Positions 1 through 5,740 of a DNA stretch of 7,321 nt are shown in pieces (positions within the stretch are counted from its first letter, which is position 1; each line of letters starts with the position of its first letter). A model generated the notes under the pieces. The model ran no database searches, was not told where the DNA came from, and saw nothing but the letters and a program-made list of their open reading frames with translations. This DNA is from Candidatus Acetothermia bacterium JdFR-50 (lineage in GTDB: Bacteria; Bipolaricaulota; Bipolaricaulia; Bipolaricaulales; Bipolaricaulaceae). Both the position numbers and the translations under genes were made by a program. Location: contig MTNL01000189.1 of NCBI GenBank assembly GCA_002010365.1, forward strand, positions 1 through 7,321, in the 5' to 3' direction.

Positions 1-1171
1 CTCCCCCCCTGATCGTGGCCCAGATCCTCCCCCGCAGCCGCCGCCCCAGGAGAGGGGTGTTCCTGCCCTTGGAAAGGAAGAAGTCCTCCGTGACCGCGAA
101 CTCCTCGTCCCCGAAGATAACGAGATCGCCGGAGGCCCCTTCCCGCACGACCCCCCTCTTCCTCAGCCCCAGGATCCTGGCGGGGTTCAGCGAAAGGAGT
201 CGGGACAAGGTGGGGAGGCCTATGATCCCCTCCTTGACCAGCTGGGTGAAGAGGAGGGGGAACGCCGTCTCTATCCCCGAGATCCCGGGTACTCCCTGGG
301 CCACGTCGGCGGAGGTATGGGGCGCGTGATCGGTGGCCACGACGTCGATGAGGCCCTCTACCAAAGCCCCCCGGAGCGCGTCCCGAGCCTCCTTGGAGGA
401 TATAGGCGGGTTAACGGGATGGTCGGCCTCGTCCCGGGTGAGACAGAGGTGGTGGGGAGTGGCCTCGCAGGTCACGGGCAACCCCTTTTCTTTGGCCCAC
501 GCCACCAGTTCCACCGACCCTGGGGCGCTCAGATGTGCGAGGTGAAGGCGGCAGCCCACGCGGTGGCAGATCCGGAGGTCCCGGGCCACCATGAGCTCCT
601 CCCCGAGCTCCCTTTCGGGGAGCCCCCGGAACTCCGGGTGGGGGTAGAGCACCTTCTCCAGCGCCTTGGCCCCGATCGCCGCCTCCCACATCAGCCGGTG
701 GTCCTCCACCCCGTGGCCGTCGTCGGAGAAGGCCCAGACGTAAGGGGCCAGGGCTTCCATGTCCACCAGTTCCTCCCCCCGGAGGCCTTTGGTTATGGCC
801 CCCACTAGGTACACCTCCACCAGCCCCGCGTCCCGGGCCTTCTCCAGGACGTAGCGGGCCACCTCCGGCGAGTCACACGGGGGGTCGGTGTTGGGCATGA
901 GGGAGACGGCGGTGTAGCCTCCGTGGACGGCCGCCATGGACCCGGTGCGGATGTCCTCTTTCTCCGGGAACCCCGGATCCCGGAAGTGGGCATGGAGGTC
1001 CACGAAGGCGGGCAGCAGATACCTTCCTTCGGCCCGCAGCCGGGGGACGTCCCGCGGAGGCCTGATCCCCTCCCCCACCTCCCGGATAACCCCTTCGATA
1101 ATCAGGACATCGCCGGCCGTCTCCCGGCCGGCGTCCACGATCACGGCGTCCTGGACGAGAAGATCCCTCAC
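1..1171 (-). CDS. pyrC: Dihydroorotase, class I (PyrC), C-terminus cut by the window edge
   Basis: Zinc amidohydrolase that cyclises N-carbamoyl-L-aspartate to dihydroorotate, the third step of UMP synthesis, in the cytoplasm. I translated 390 codons without a stop. The metal motif DLHAHFRDPG (residues 58-67) gives His60 and His62. PNT at 93-95 is the substrate-binding Asn region, FSDDG at 148-152 holds the metal-bridging Asp of class I enzymes, and His178 and His213 (in HLAHLS) are the other ligands. TPHH follows, then NPP (254-256), and ATDHAPH (279-285) carries the catalytic Asp281. The start is GTG at 1171, overlapping the pyrI stop by 4 nt (GTGA); GGTGAG 11 nt upstream may be its ribosome site. 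The reading begins exactly where the family's N-terminal beta strand is expected. It is somewhat shorter than the usual 420-430 residues, even allowing for the few missing C-terminal residues. The common His-Cys-Glu-Asp motif reads HPEF, but the His ligand remains. The family call is secure; the C-terminal end is unseen. Confidence 0.96.
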   Translation of the reverse strand, partial: MRDLLVQDAVIVDAGRETAGDVLIIEGVIREVGEGIRPPRDVPRLRAEGRYLLPAFVDLHAHFRDPGFPEKEDIRTGSMAAVHGGYTAVSLMPNTDPPCDSPEVARYVLEKARDAGLVEVYLVGAITKGLRGEELVDMEALAPYVWAFSDDGHGVEDHRLMWEAAIGAKALEKVLYPHPEFRGLPERELGEELMVARDLRICHRVGCRLHLAHLSAPGSVELVAWAKEKGLPVTCEATPHHLCLTRDEADHPVNPPISSKEARDALRGALVEGLIDVVATDHAPHTSADVAQGVPGISGIETAFPLLFTQLVKEGIIGLPTLSRLLSLNPARILGLRKRGVVREGASGDLVIFGDEEFAVTEDFFLSKGRNTPLLGRRLRGRIWATIRGG

Positions 1172-1590
1172 ACCCTCACACGCTCACCGCAGAAGTGGCA
1201 CTCGTATTCCTTCTTCTCCCGGTCCACCAGGGTGAAGATGGGGGCCTGATAGGACTCGGTACTGGTGATGCAGCGGGGGTTCTTGCAGCGGATGAGCCCT
1301 ACCACCCGCTCGGGCAATCCCGGCTTCACCTTCCGGATGACCTGCCCCCCTTCGATGTAGTTCACCGTGATCCCGGGATCCAGGAGTCCGAGCTTCGTGA
1401 GGTCCAGGTCTAGGACCCCCGAGATCTTGATCATGTCCTTGCGGCCGAGCTTCCCCGAGGGGACGTTCATCAGGAGGGCGGTGGGCTCCTTGCGGGCGGA
1501 GAGGCCCAGCTCCTGGAAGATGAGGAATCCCTTCCCGGCTTGGATGTGGTCCAACACGATCCCGAGCTGTATCCGGTCCACCTTGAGCAT
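1168..1590 (-). CDS. pyrI: Aspartate carbamoyltransferase regulatory subunit (PyrI)
   Basis: Non-catalytic regulatory chain that binds CTP/ATP and assembles with PyrB trimers, giving feedback control of the first committed pyrimidine step. Numbering counts from a GTG at 1593, which gives 141 residues; E. coli PyrI has 153. The allosteric domain shows LDHI (Asp15, His16), the NVPSGKLGRKDMIKI stretch with Lys56, and Lys88 just before PGLPER; these correspond to the E. coli nucleotide-site residues. The zinc domain has all four cysteines: Cys103, Cys108, Cys132 and Cys135 (Cx4C...CxxC), needed for contact with PyrB. Two starts are possible: GTG 1593 (4-nt overlap with pyrB) or ATG 1590 (TGATG, 1-nt overlap). 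I chose ATG; a GGGGGTGG stretch just upstream can serve either. The downstream gene pyrC overlaps its stop, so the three genes are probably translationally coupled. Retention of both nucleotide-site and zinc residues argues for a working allosteric holoenzyme. Confidence 0.96.
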   Translation of the reverse strand: MLKVDRIQLGIVLDHIQAGKGFLIFQELGLSARKEPTALLMNVPSGKLGRKDMIKISGVLDLDLTKLGLLDPGITVNYIEGGQVIRKVKPGLPERVVGLIRCKNPRCITSTESYQAPIFTLVDREKKEYECHFCGERVRV

Positions 1591-2543
1591 CACACCACCC
1601 CCAGGAGGGTCGCGATCAGGGCCATGCGCACGAACATCCCGTATCGCGCCTGCTGGAAGTACACGGCCCGGGGATCCTCGTCCACTTCCGGAGAGATCTC
1701 CGTCACCCGGGGAAGAGGATGCATCACCAGGAGATCCCCTTTCGCCCCCTCCAGCTTACCCCGGGTGAGGACGTAAGAGTCGCGGAGCCGGATGTAGTCC
1801 TCTTCGTTGAAGAAGCGCTCCTTCTGGATTCGGGTCATGTAGAGCACATCGGCTTCCGCCAGGCCCACCTCCAGGTCCTCGGTCTCCAGGAGCTCTATCT
1901 TGGGGTTAGCGGAGCGGATTTCCTCCTTGATCACCTCCGGGAGCCGCAGCTCCACTGGGGAGATCAGGATGAAGCGGATCGCCTCCCGCAGGGCCAGGGC
2001 TCGGATGAGGGAATGAACCGTCCGCCCGTAACGCAGGTCCCCACAGAAGGCCACGGTGAGGTCGTCCAGGCGGCCCTTGGAACGTTTGATAGTGAAGAGG
2101 TCGGTGAGGGTTTGGGTGGGATGTTCCCTGGCCCCATCTCCGCCGTTGATGAGGGGAACCGGGGAATAAAGGGCCGCCAGTCGCGCCGCCCCCTCCTTGG
2201 GGTGCCGGAGCACGATGAGGTCCGCGTAGCCGGCCACGGTCCGGATGGTGTCCGCTAGGGATTCCCCCTTGGCCACCGAACTCGTGGAGGCATCGGCCAC
2301 GGTGATCACCTTCCCCCCCAACCGCAGCATCGCCGCCTCGAAGGAGAGCCGGGTGCGGGTGCTGGGTTCATAAAAAAGGGTGGCGATGAGCTTTCCGGAG
2401 CAGCAAGCAGCGAACTCTTCCGGGGACTCCACGATCCGCTCGGCCAAGGAAAAAAGGAGGTCGTATTCGGCGGGAGAGAAGTCCAACGCGTCCACAAAGT
2501 GCCTCCCTTTAAGGGAGGCCAACCCTACTTTCCCTTCCCCCAT
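1590..2543 (-). CDS. pyrB: Aspartate carbamoyltransferase catalytic subunit (PyrB)
   Basis: Condenses carbamoyl phosphate with L-aspartate to N-carbamoyl-L-aspartate, the committed step of pyrimidine synthesis, in the cytoplasm. The 317-residue reading has the carbamoyl-phosphate loop FYEPSTRTRLSFE (57-69), the mobile loop SSVAKGES with Lys92, HPTQTLTDL (141-149), the aspartate-side motif MTRIQKERF, and MHPLPR near the C-terminus. All key residues of a working catalytic chain are present. It is first in a pyrB-pyrI-pyrC block and sits 64 bp after the peptidase gene. The start is uncertain. ATG 2543 has no Shine-Dalgarno; CCCCCGACC precedes it. An in-frame TTG at 2522 is preceded by the purine-rich GGGGGAAGGG and would give an N-terminus (ASLKGRH...) closer to other PyrB proteins. 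I list the ATG because it is the first standard start, and it could be used on a near-leaderless mRNA. Confidence 0.97.
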   Translation of the reverse strand: MGEGKVGLASLKGRHFVDALDFSPAEYDLLFSLAERIVESPEEFAACCSGKLIATLFYEPSTRTRLSFEAAMLRLGGKVITVADASTSSVAKGESLADTIRTVAGYADLIVLRHPKEGAARLAALYSPVPLINGGDGAREHPTQTLTDLFTIKRSKGRLDDLTVAFCGDLRYGRTVHSLIRALALREAIRFILISPVELRLPEVIKEEIRSANPKIELLETEDLEVGLAEADVLYMTRIQKERFFNEEDYIRLRDSYVLTRGKLEGAKGDLLVMHPLPRVTEISPEVDEDPRAVYFQQARYGMFVRMALIATLLGVV

Positions 2544-2581
2544 GGTCGGGGGATTTTACCCCCAACTCAGCAGGGGGCAAA
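2537..2581 (-). promoter_or_regulatory. pyrB leader: alternating C5/G5 tracts with competing hairpins
   Basis: On the minus strand four 5-nt tracts alternate: CCCCC (2577-2573), GGGGG (2563-2559), CCCCC (2552-2548) and GGGGG (2541-2537, which begins in the pyrB start codon). Tracts 1 and 2 form a stem extended by TTTG/TAAA to 9 bp with one G-U pair and a 9-nt loop. Tracts 2 and 3 can pair across the 6-nt loop TAAAAT. Tracts 3 and 4 can pair across GACCAT, burying the start codon. These pairings exclude one another. No U-run follows, so it is not a standard intrinsic terminator, and I see no PyrR-binding motif. A regulatory role is inferred only from the arrangement and its place before pyrB. 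Confidence 0.4.
2553..2580 (-). promoter_or_regulatory. Candidate sigma70-type promoter for pyrBIC
   Basis: Reading the minus strand, TTGCCC (2580-2575, four of six matches to TTGACA) is followed after 16 bp by TAAAAT (2558-2553, five of six matches to TATAAT). Transcription would be expected to begin near A2546, about three bases before the pyrB ATG. That would give an almost leaderless message, which fits the missing Shine-Dalgarno. The element overlaps the C5/G5 tracts, so a transcript starting here would lack tracts 1 and 2, while read-through from the peptidase gene would carry all four. In GC-rich DNA a five-of-six -10 match is notable but not proof. Confidence 0.4.
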
Positions 2582-2607
2582 GCTTCCTTTTACATGAACC
2601 TTCGGTC

Positions 2608-3708
2608 TCAGAGGATTGTCGCGGAAAGGTCCTTGGGAAAAGAACTCAGGACCTCCAGCTCCTCCTCCCGCACCACCGCCAGGTCCTCGATGCGCACCCC
2701 GAACTTCCCCGGGAGGTAGATCCCCGGCTCCACCGTCACCACCATGCCCGTGGCCAGGGTGTCCTCGGAGGTGTAGGAGAGGCGCGGCGCCTCGTGTACC
2801 TGGATCCCCACCCCGTGTCCCAAGCCGTGGCCGAACTCCTCCTTGAACCCGCCGGCCGCGATCACCTCCCGGGCGAACCCGTCGGCCTCCACCCCCGAGA
2901 TCCCGGCCTTGATGTGGGCGATGGCGTTTTCGTTCGCCCGCAGGACGAGCCCGTACACCCGTCGGAACGCCTCGGAGGGGGACCCGTAAACGAAGGTCCG
3001 GGTGAGGTCGGAGCAGTAGCCCTTCATCCGGACCCCCACATCGAAGAGCACCACATCCCCCGCCTTCAACGCCCGGTCCCCGGGATGGGGACGGTAATGG
3101 GGCATGGCGGAGTGCTCGCCGAAGGCCACGATGGGGTCGAAGGCCACGTCGTCGGCCCCGTTCTTGCGGTACCACATCTCGAGCTCCAGGGCGAGGTCCC
3201 GCTCCGTCACCCCGGGCTTGAGCTCCCCCAGGATCCAGGATAGGCCCCGCTCTGCCAGGGCCATGGCCTCCCGGATCCGGTCGATTTCGGCTTCATCCTT
3301 GATCATCCGCAGTTCCTCCACCCATCCGTCCACGGGGACGAACTCCACCCCGGGGATCTTTTCCCGCAGAACCTCCAGGAGCTTCACCGTGGTGGTGCGG
3401 GCGTTCAACCCCACTTTTCGATGGGCCCTGGCCGCCAGCTCATCCTTGAGGCCCTCGAACCAGTTCCCCCGGATCTCCCGGAGAGGGAGATAGGGGAGCT
3501 CGGTTCGGACCCGTTCGCTGTAGCGGGGATCGGTGAGGAAGATGGGCTCTGGGTCCACAATGAAGAGTCCGAAGGACCCCGGGAAGCCCGTCAGATAAAA
3601 AAGGTTGGCGAAGTCGGAGCTCTCGAGGCTGAGAGCAAGGAACGCATCCAGGCCCGCTTCATGAAGCTTTTCCCGTAACTTCTCTATCCGCTGCCCATAG
3701 ATCTTCAT
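2608..3708 (-). CDS. M24B-family Xaa-Pro peptidase (aminopeptidase P / prolidase-like)
   Basis: Cytoplasmic dinuclear metallopeptidase that cleaves bonds next to proline in short peptides. The protein is 366 residues, usual for the short bacterial PepQ/YqhT-type group. Residues 1 to about 130 form the creatinase-like N-terminal domain (YLTGFPGSFGLFIV and LTDPRYSERV are typical). The rest is the pita-bread catalytic domain. The five metal ligands are visible: Asp223 (LFDVG), Asp234 (CSDLTRTF), His298 (GHGLGHGVG), Glu327 (VEPGIY) and Glu341 (RIEDL). His204 (MPHYRP) and the VHE after the GHG motif are the usual second-shell residues. I chose ATG 3708 because GGTGAT lies 7 nt upstream; ATG 3717 and GTG 3720 are in-frame alternatives lacking a ribosome site. 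It precedes pyrB by 64 bp and may share read-through with it. Whether it is an aminopeptidase or a dipeptidase (pepQ) cannot be told from the sequence. Confidence 0.93.
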   Translation of the reverse strand: MKIYGQRIEKLREKLHEAGLDAFLALSLESSDFANLFYLTGFPGSFGLFIVDPEPIFLTDPRYSERVRTELPYLPLREIRGNWFEGLKDELAARAHRKVGLNARTTTVKLLEVLREKIPGVEFVPVDGWVEELRMIKDEAEIDRIREAMALAERGLSWILGELKPGVTERDLALELEMWYRKNGADDVAFDPIVAFGEHSAMPHYRPHPGDRALKAGDVVLFDVGVRMKGYCSDLTRTFVYGSPSEAFRRVYGLVLRANENAIAHIKAGISGVEADGFAREVIAAGGFKEEFGHGLGHGVGIQVHEAPRLSYTSEDTLATGMVVTVEPGIYLPGKFGVRIEDLAVVREEELEVLSSFPKDLSATIL

Positions 3709-3727
3709 CCCTTTCATCACCGGAGGG

Positions 3728-3756
3728 ATTCTAGCTCGGTTTAGATTCGAAGGGAA
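3728..3756 (-). promoter_or_regulatory. Candidate promoter of the Xaa-Pro peptidase gene
   Basis: On the minus strand TAGAAT (3733-3728) matches the -10 consensus at five of six positions. TTCCCT (3756-3751) lies 17 bp upstream and is a weak -35 (three of six). The start of transcription would fall near G3721, so the mRNA would begin at about GGTGATG and carry only a 13-15 nt leader before ATG 3708. It sits in the divergent gap shared with the plus-strand gene, and nothing else in the gap is a better candidate. Confidence 0.4.
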
Positions 3757-3790
3757 CCTTGAGGGTTACTGGGAGCATTGGGGGCGTGCC

Positions 3791-3798
3791 TATAAAAT
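3791..3798 (+). promoter_or_regulatory. Candidate -10 box for the secreted LolA/redoxin-like gene
   Basis: TATAAAAT stands out in GC-rich surroundings 20 bp before the gene start, with a TG four bases before it, close to an extended -10. No good -35 sits at 16-18 bp; TTACTG at 3766-3771 is the nearest, with a long 19-bp spacer to 3791. Transcription would start around 3803-3806, just before the ribosome site. Confidence 0.45.
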
Positions 3799-3807
3799 TG
3801 TGATTTG

Positions 3808-3813
3808 AGGAGG
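3808..3813 (+). promoter_or_regulatory. Strong Shine-Dalgarno AGGAGG deciding the start at 3819
   Basis: AGGAGG is a perfect anti-16S complement and ends 5 nt before ATG 3819. It overlaps a GTG at 3813 in the same frame, which therefore cannot be the real start. It also shows that this organism uses normal Shine-Dalgarno initiation, which makes the poor ribosome sites of pyrB more telling. Confidence 0.85.
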
Positions 3814-3818
3814 TGTTT

Positions 3819-4931
3819 ATGAGATATAGGGTTATAGTTTTCCTTACCTTTTTCTCTTTGGGAGTTTTGGGCCAGGAAGCACAGCCGACCCCTGAAGGGG
3901 TCATGGAGCTGCATTTCAGAATGTACCGTGAGACGGTTTATACCGCCTCTTATGTCCTAAACGCCACTTCCATGTACGAGGATGAAGAGGTTTTCTCGAT
4001 GGGAGGGTCCATCATCCTGTGGATGGAGTACCCCCGGGCGAGGGTGGAAGCCACCGGCCTCGAGGAGGTCATGTACCCGGCGATGGTGGCCGATCTCGGG
4101 GAAAGGATCCTCTATACCCACGATCCCGCGGAGGGGTGGACCAAGCACGTGCTGGCAGGTGAGTGGCTCGCCATGATCGATCCCCGCTACGATCCCCTTT
4201 TCCGGCGGATCGAATTCACGAGCTTGGAGGAAGACTCCCTGGACGGGGCCGCGGTTTGGGTGGTGCAGGGGACGTTGGCCCCCGATCCCCTGGGGATAAT
4301 GCCCCGCGCCGAACTTTCTATATGGATCGACAAGGAAACGTACGCAGATCGCAAGCTAAAGGTCCTATTCGAGACGTATATTCCCGGTTTGGATATCACC
4401 CTCGTCAACGAATACGAAACGGAACTCATCTCCTTCACCGCGGTGGAGGATATCCCTGACGAGAAATTCGCCGTCCCTGCCGATGTCCCGGCCACTCCGG
4501 ATCTGAACGGCAGGGTTTTCCCCTACCCCGCCCCCGATCTACGGGGCCGGACCGTCGACGGACAGGAGATCTCCTTGCGGGATCTCTCGGGAAACGTGGT
4601 GATCGTGTTCTTCTGGGATATGGACACGGAAATAGAGGAGAATCTCGGGCTGAACCTCCTCTTAATGGAGGGGATCAGACAACGGGGCGAGGACAAAGGG
4701 GTGACGGTCATCGGGGTGACGGAGGGCCATCCCGAGATCGTGGCCGCCTTTCTGGAGGGGTTCGAGGCGGGGATCCCCACTGTGGTGGATCGGGAGCGCT
4801 GGGCCGAGGCCCTGGGGGTCACGGAGGAGACGTGGTGCGTGGTCATCGACCGCGACGGAAACGTATATGCGACGGCCGATCCCTTCACGGCGGTGGTGCT
4901 CCTCCTCGAGCTCCTGGAACCAGTGTCCTAG
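3819..4931 (+). CDS. Secreted protein: LolA-like domain fused to a cysteine-less TlpA/redoxin-like domain
   Basis: A 370-residue exported protein of unknown function. Residues 1-18 are a signal peptide (Arg2 and Arg4, a hydrophobic core, SLGVLG before Gln19); there is no lipobox Cys. Residues about 25-225 look like the LolA/DUF2092 half-barrel: strands with short acidic turns, LSIWIDKET, then a long edge ending IPDEKFAVP. Residues about 235-370 have the TlpA/AhpC-TSA pattern: FPYPAPDLRGRTVDG, LRDLSGNVVIVFFW, GVTVIGVT, IPTVVD and VVIDRDGNVY. Where TlpA has CPPC the protein has TEIE (270-273), and the cis-Pro position is Thr338. The only cysteine is Cys340. It therefore cannot be an ordinary disulfide reductase; a binding or scaffold role is inferred. 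It has its own promoter and is divergent from the peptidase. It ends in a 4-nt tail-to-tail overlap with the permease gene. The LolA-like call is from pattern only and is less certain than the redoxin-like fold. Confidence 0.85.
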   Translation: MRYRVIVFLTFFSLGVLGQEAQPTPEGVMELHFRMYRETVYTASYVLNATSMYEDEEVFSMGGSIILWMEYPRARVEATGLEEVMYPAMVADLGERILYTHDPAEGWTKHVLAGEWLAMIDPRYDPLFRRIEFTSLEEDSLDGAAVWVVQGTLAPDPLGIMPRAELSIWIDKETYADRKLKVLFETYIPGLDITLVNEYETELISFTAVEDIPDEKFAVPADVPATPDLNGRVFPYPAPDLRGRTVDGQEISLRDLSGNVVIVFFWDMDTEIEENLGLNLLLMEGIRQRGEDKGVTVIGVTEGHPEIVAAFLEGFEAGIPTVVDRERWAEALGVTEETWCVVIDRDGNVYATADPFTAVVLLLELLEPVS

Positions 4932-5740
4932 CGCTTTCGGCGGAGTTTCGGGTCGAGGCGGACCTGGAGGCCGTCGCCCAACAAGTTGAACCCCAGAACC
5001 GCCCATATGAGCACGAGGCCAGGGAATATCACGGTCCACGGAGCTTGAGCGAAGTAGGTTTGGGCCTCTTTCAGCATTCGGCCCCAAGAGGGATTGGGGG
5101 GTTGTGTGCCCAGGCCGAGGTAGCTCAAAGCGGCCTCGGAAAGCAAGGCAAACCCCAGGGCGCTTGTCGCCTGGATGATCAGGGGTCCGGCGGCGTTGGG
5201 GAGAACATGGGTCAAAACGATGCGAAGGTTCCCGGCGCCGTAGGACCGTGCTGCCTCCACGAAGGCCCGTTCCCTCAATTCCAGGAACTTCGCCCTCGCA
5301 ATCCGGCCGAAGAAGGGCACGTTGAAGAGCCCGATCGCCAAGACCACGCTTCGTTCCCCGGGCCCGAGCACGGTGACCAAAAGGAGGGCGAGGAGCAGCG
5401 GGGGAAAGGAGAGGATGCCGTCCAAGACCCTACTCAACGCTTCGCCCCATAGCCCCGTCTGGAAGCCGGACAGGAGACCCAAAGCCGTGCCCGTCAAGCC
5501 TCCTATGAGGACGCTAAGGACGGAGATCCGTATTCCCACAGGAGCAGCGGCCAGGACCCGGGAAAGGACATCCCGTCCGAACCAATCGGTACCGAAAGGG
5601 TGATATAGGGAAGGAGGTGAATACGGAGGGGCCGTTTCCGGACGAAGGGGGTCATAGGGGGTCCAAACGCCGCCCACCACGGCGACGGCTGTCGTCACGG
5701 AACACAAAAAAAGCCCGATCCAAAGGGAGAGGTTTCTCAT
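4928..5740 (-). CDS. ABC importer permease, DppC/OppC family
   Basis: Inner-membrane subunit of a binding-protein-dependent importer of the peptide/nickel class. It has 270 residues, near the usual 270-300. Membrane segments are seen at about 6-25, 68-93, 109-128, 131-149, 185-210 and 237-258. HPFGTDWFGRDVLSR (47-61) is the DppC N-terminal signature. The EAA loop that docks on the ATPase runs 162-182 (EAARSYGAG...HVLPN). YLGLGTQPPNPSWGRML (207-223) and the C-terminal FNLLGDGLQ...LDP are also family hallmarks. It starts at ATG 5740, overlapping the upstream permease stop by ATGA. The AGGA in TAGGATCC about 10 nt upstream is a weak ribosome site. No binding protein or ATPase gene follows, because the next gene is convergent. 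The substrate (di- or oligopeptide, nickel, or sugar) cannot be told from the permease alone. Confidence 0.95.
   Translation of the reverse strand: MRNLSLWIGLFLCSVTTAVAVVGGVWTPYDPLRPETAPPYSPPSLYHPFGTDWFGRDVLSRVLAAAPVGIRISVLSVLIGGLTGTALGLLSGFQTGLWGEALSRVLDGILSFPPLLLALLLVTVLGPGERSVVLAIGLFNVPFFGRIARAKFLELRERAFVEAARSYGAGNLRIVLTHVLPNAAGPLIIQATSALGFALLSEAALSYLGLGTQPPNPSWGRMLKEAQTYFAQAPWTVIFPGLVLIWAVLGFNLLGDGLQVRLDPKLRRKR

Noticed and set aside
317..808. Long open frame on the plus strand opposite pyrC
   Set aside because: It lies antisense to an unbroken dihydroorotase frame with all catalytic motifs. High GC opens such shadow frames; the product is rich in Pro, His and Gly with no domain signal.
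2555..2581. The 9-bp stem between the peptidase gene and pyrB as an intrinsic terminator
   Set aside because: On the minus strand the stem is followed by ATCCCCC, not a U-run. It is listed instead as a possible leader element.
2380..3243. 287-codon plus-strand open frame opposite pyrB and the peptidase gene
   Set aside because: It spans the antisense of two well-supported genes and their gap, has no ribosome site, and its translation has no recognisable motif.
3813..3821. GTG at 3813 as start of the secreted protein
   Set aside because: It overlaps the AGGAGG ribosome site itself; ATG 3819 is correctly spaced and begins a proper signal peptide.
4832..5452. 206-codon plus-strand open frame across the convergent junction
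   Set aside because: It is antisense to the DppC-like permease, whose EAA loop and signature motifs are clear; the translated frame resembles nothing.
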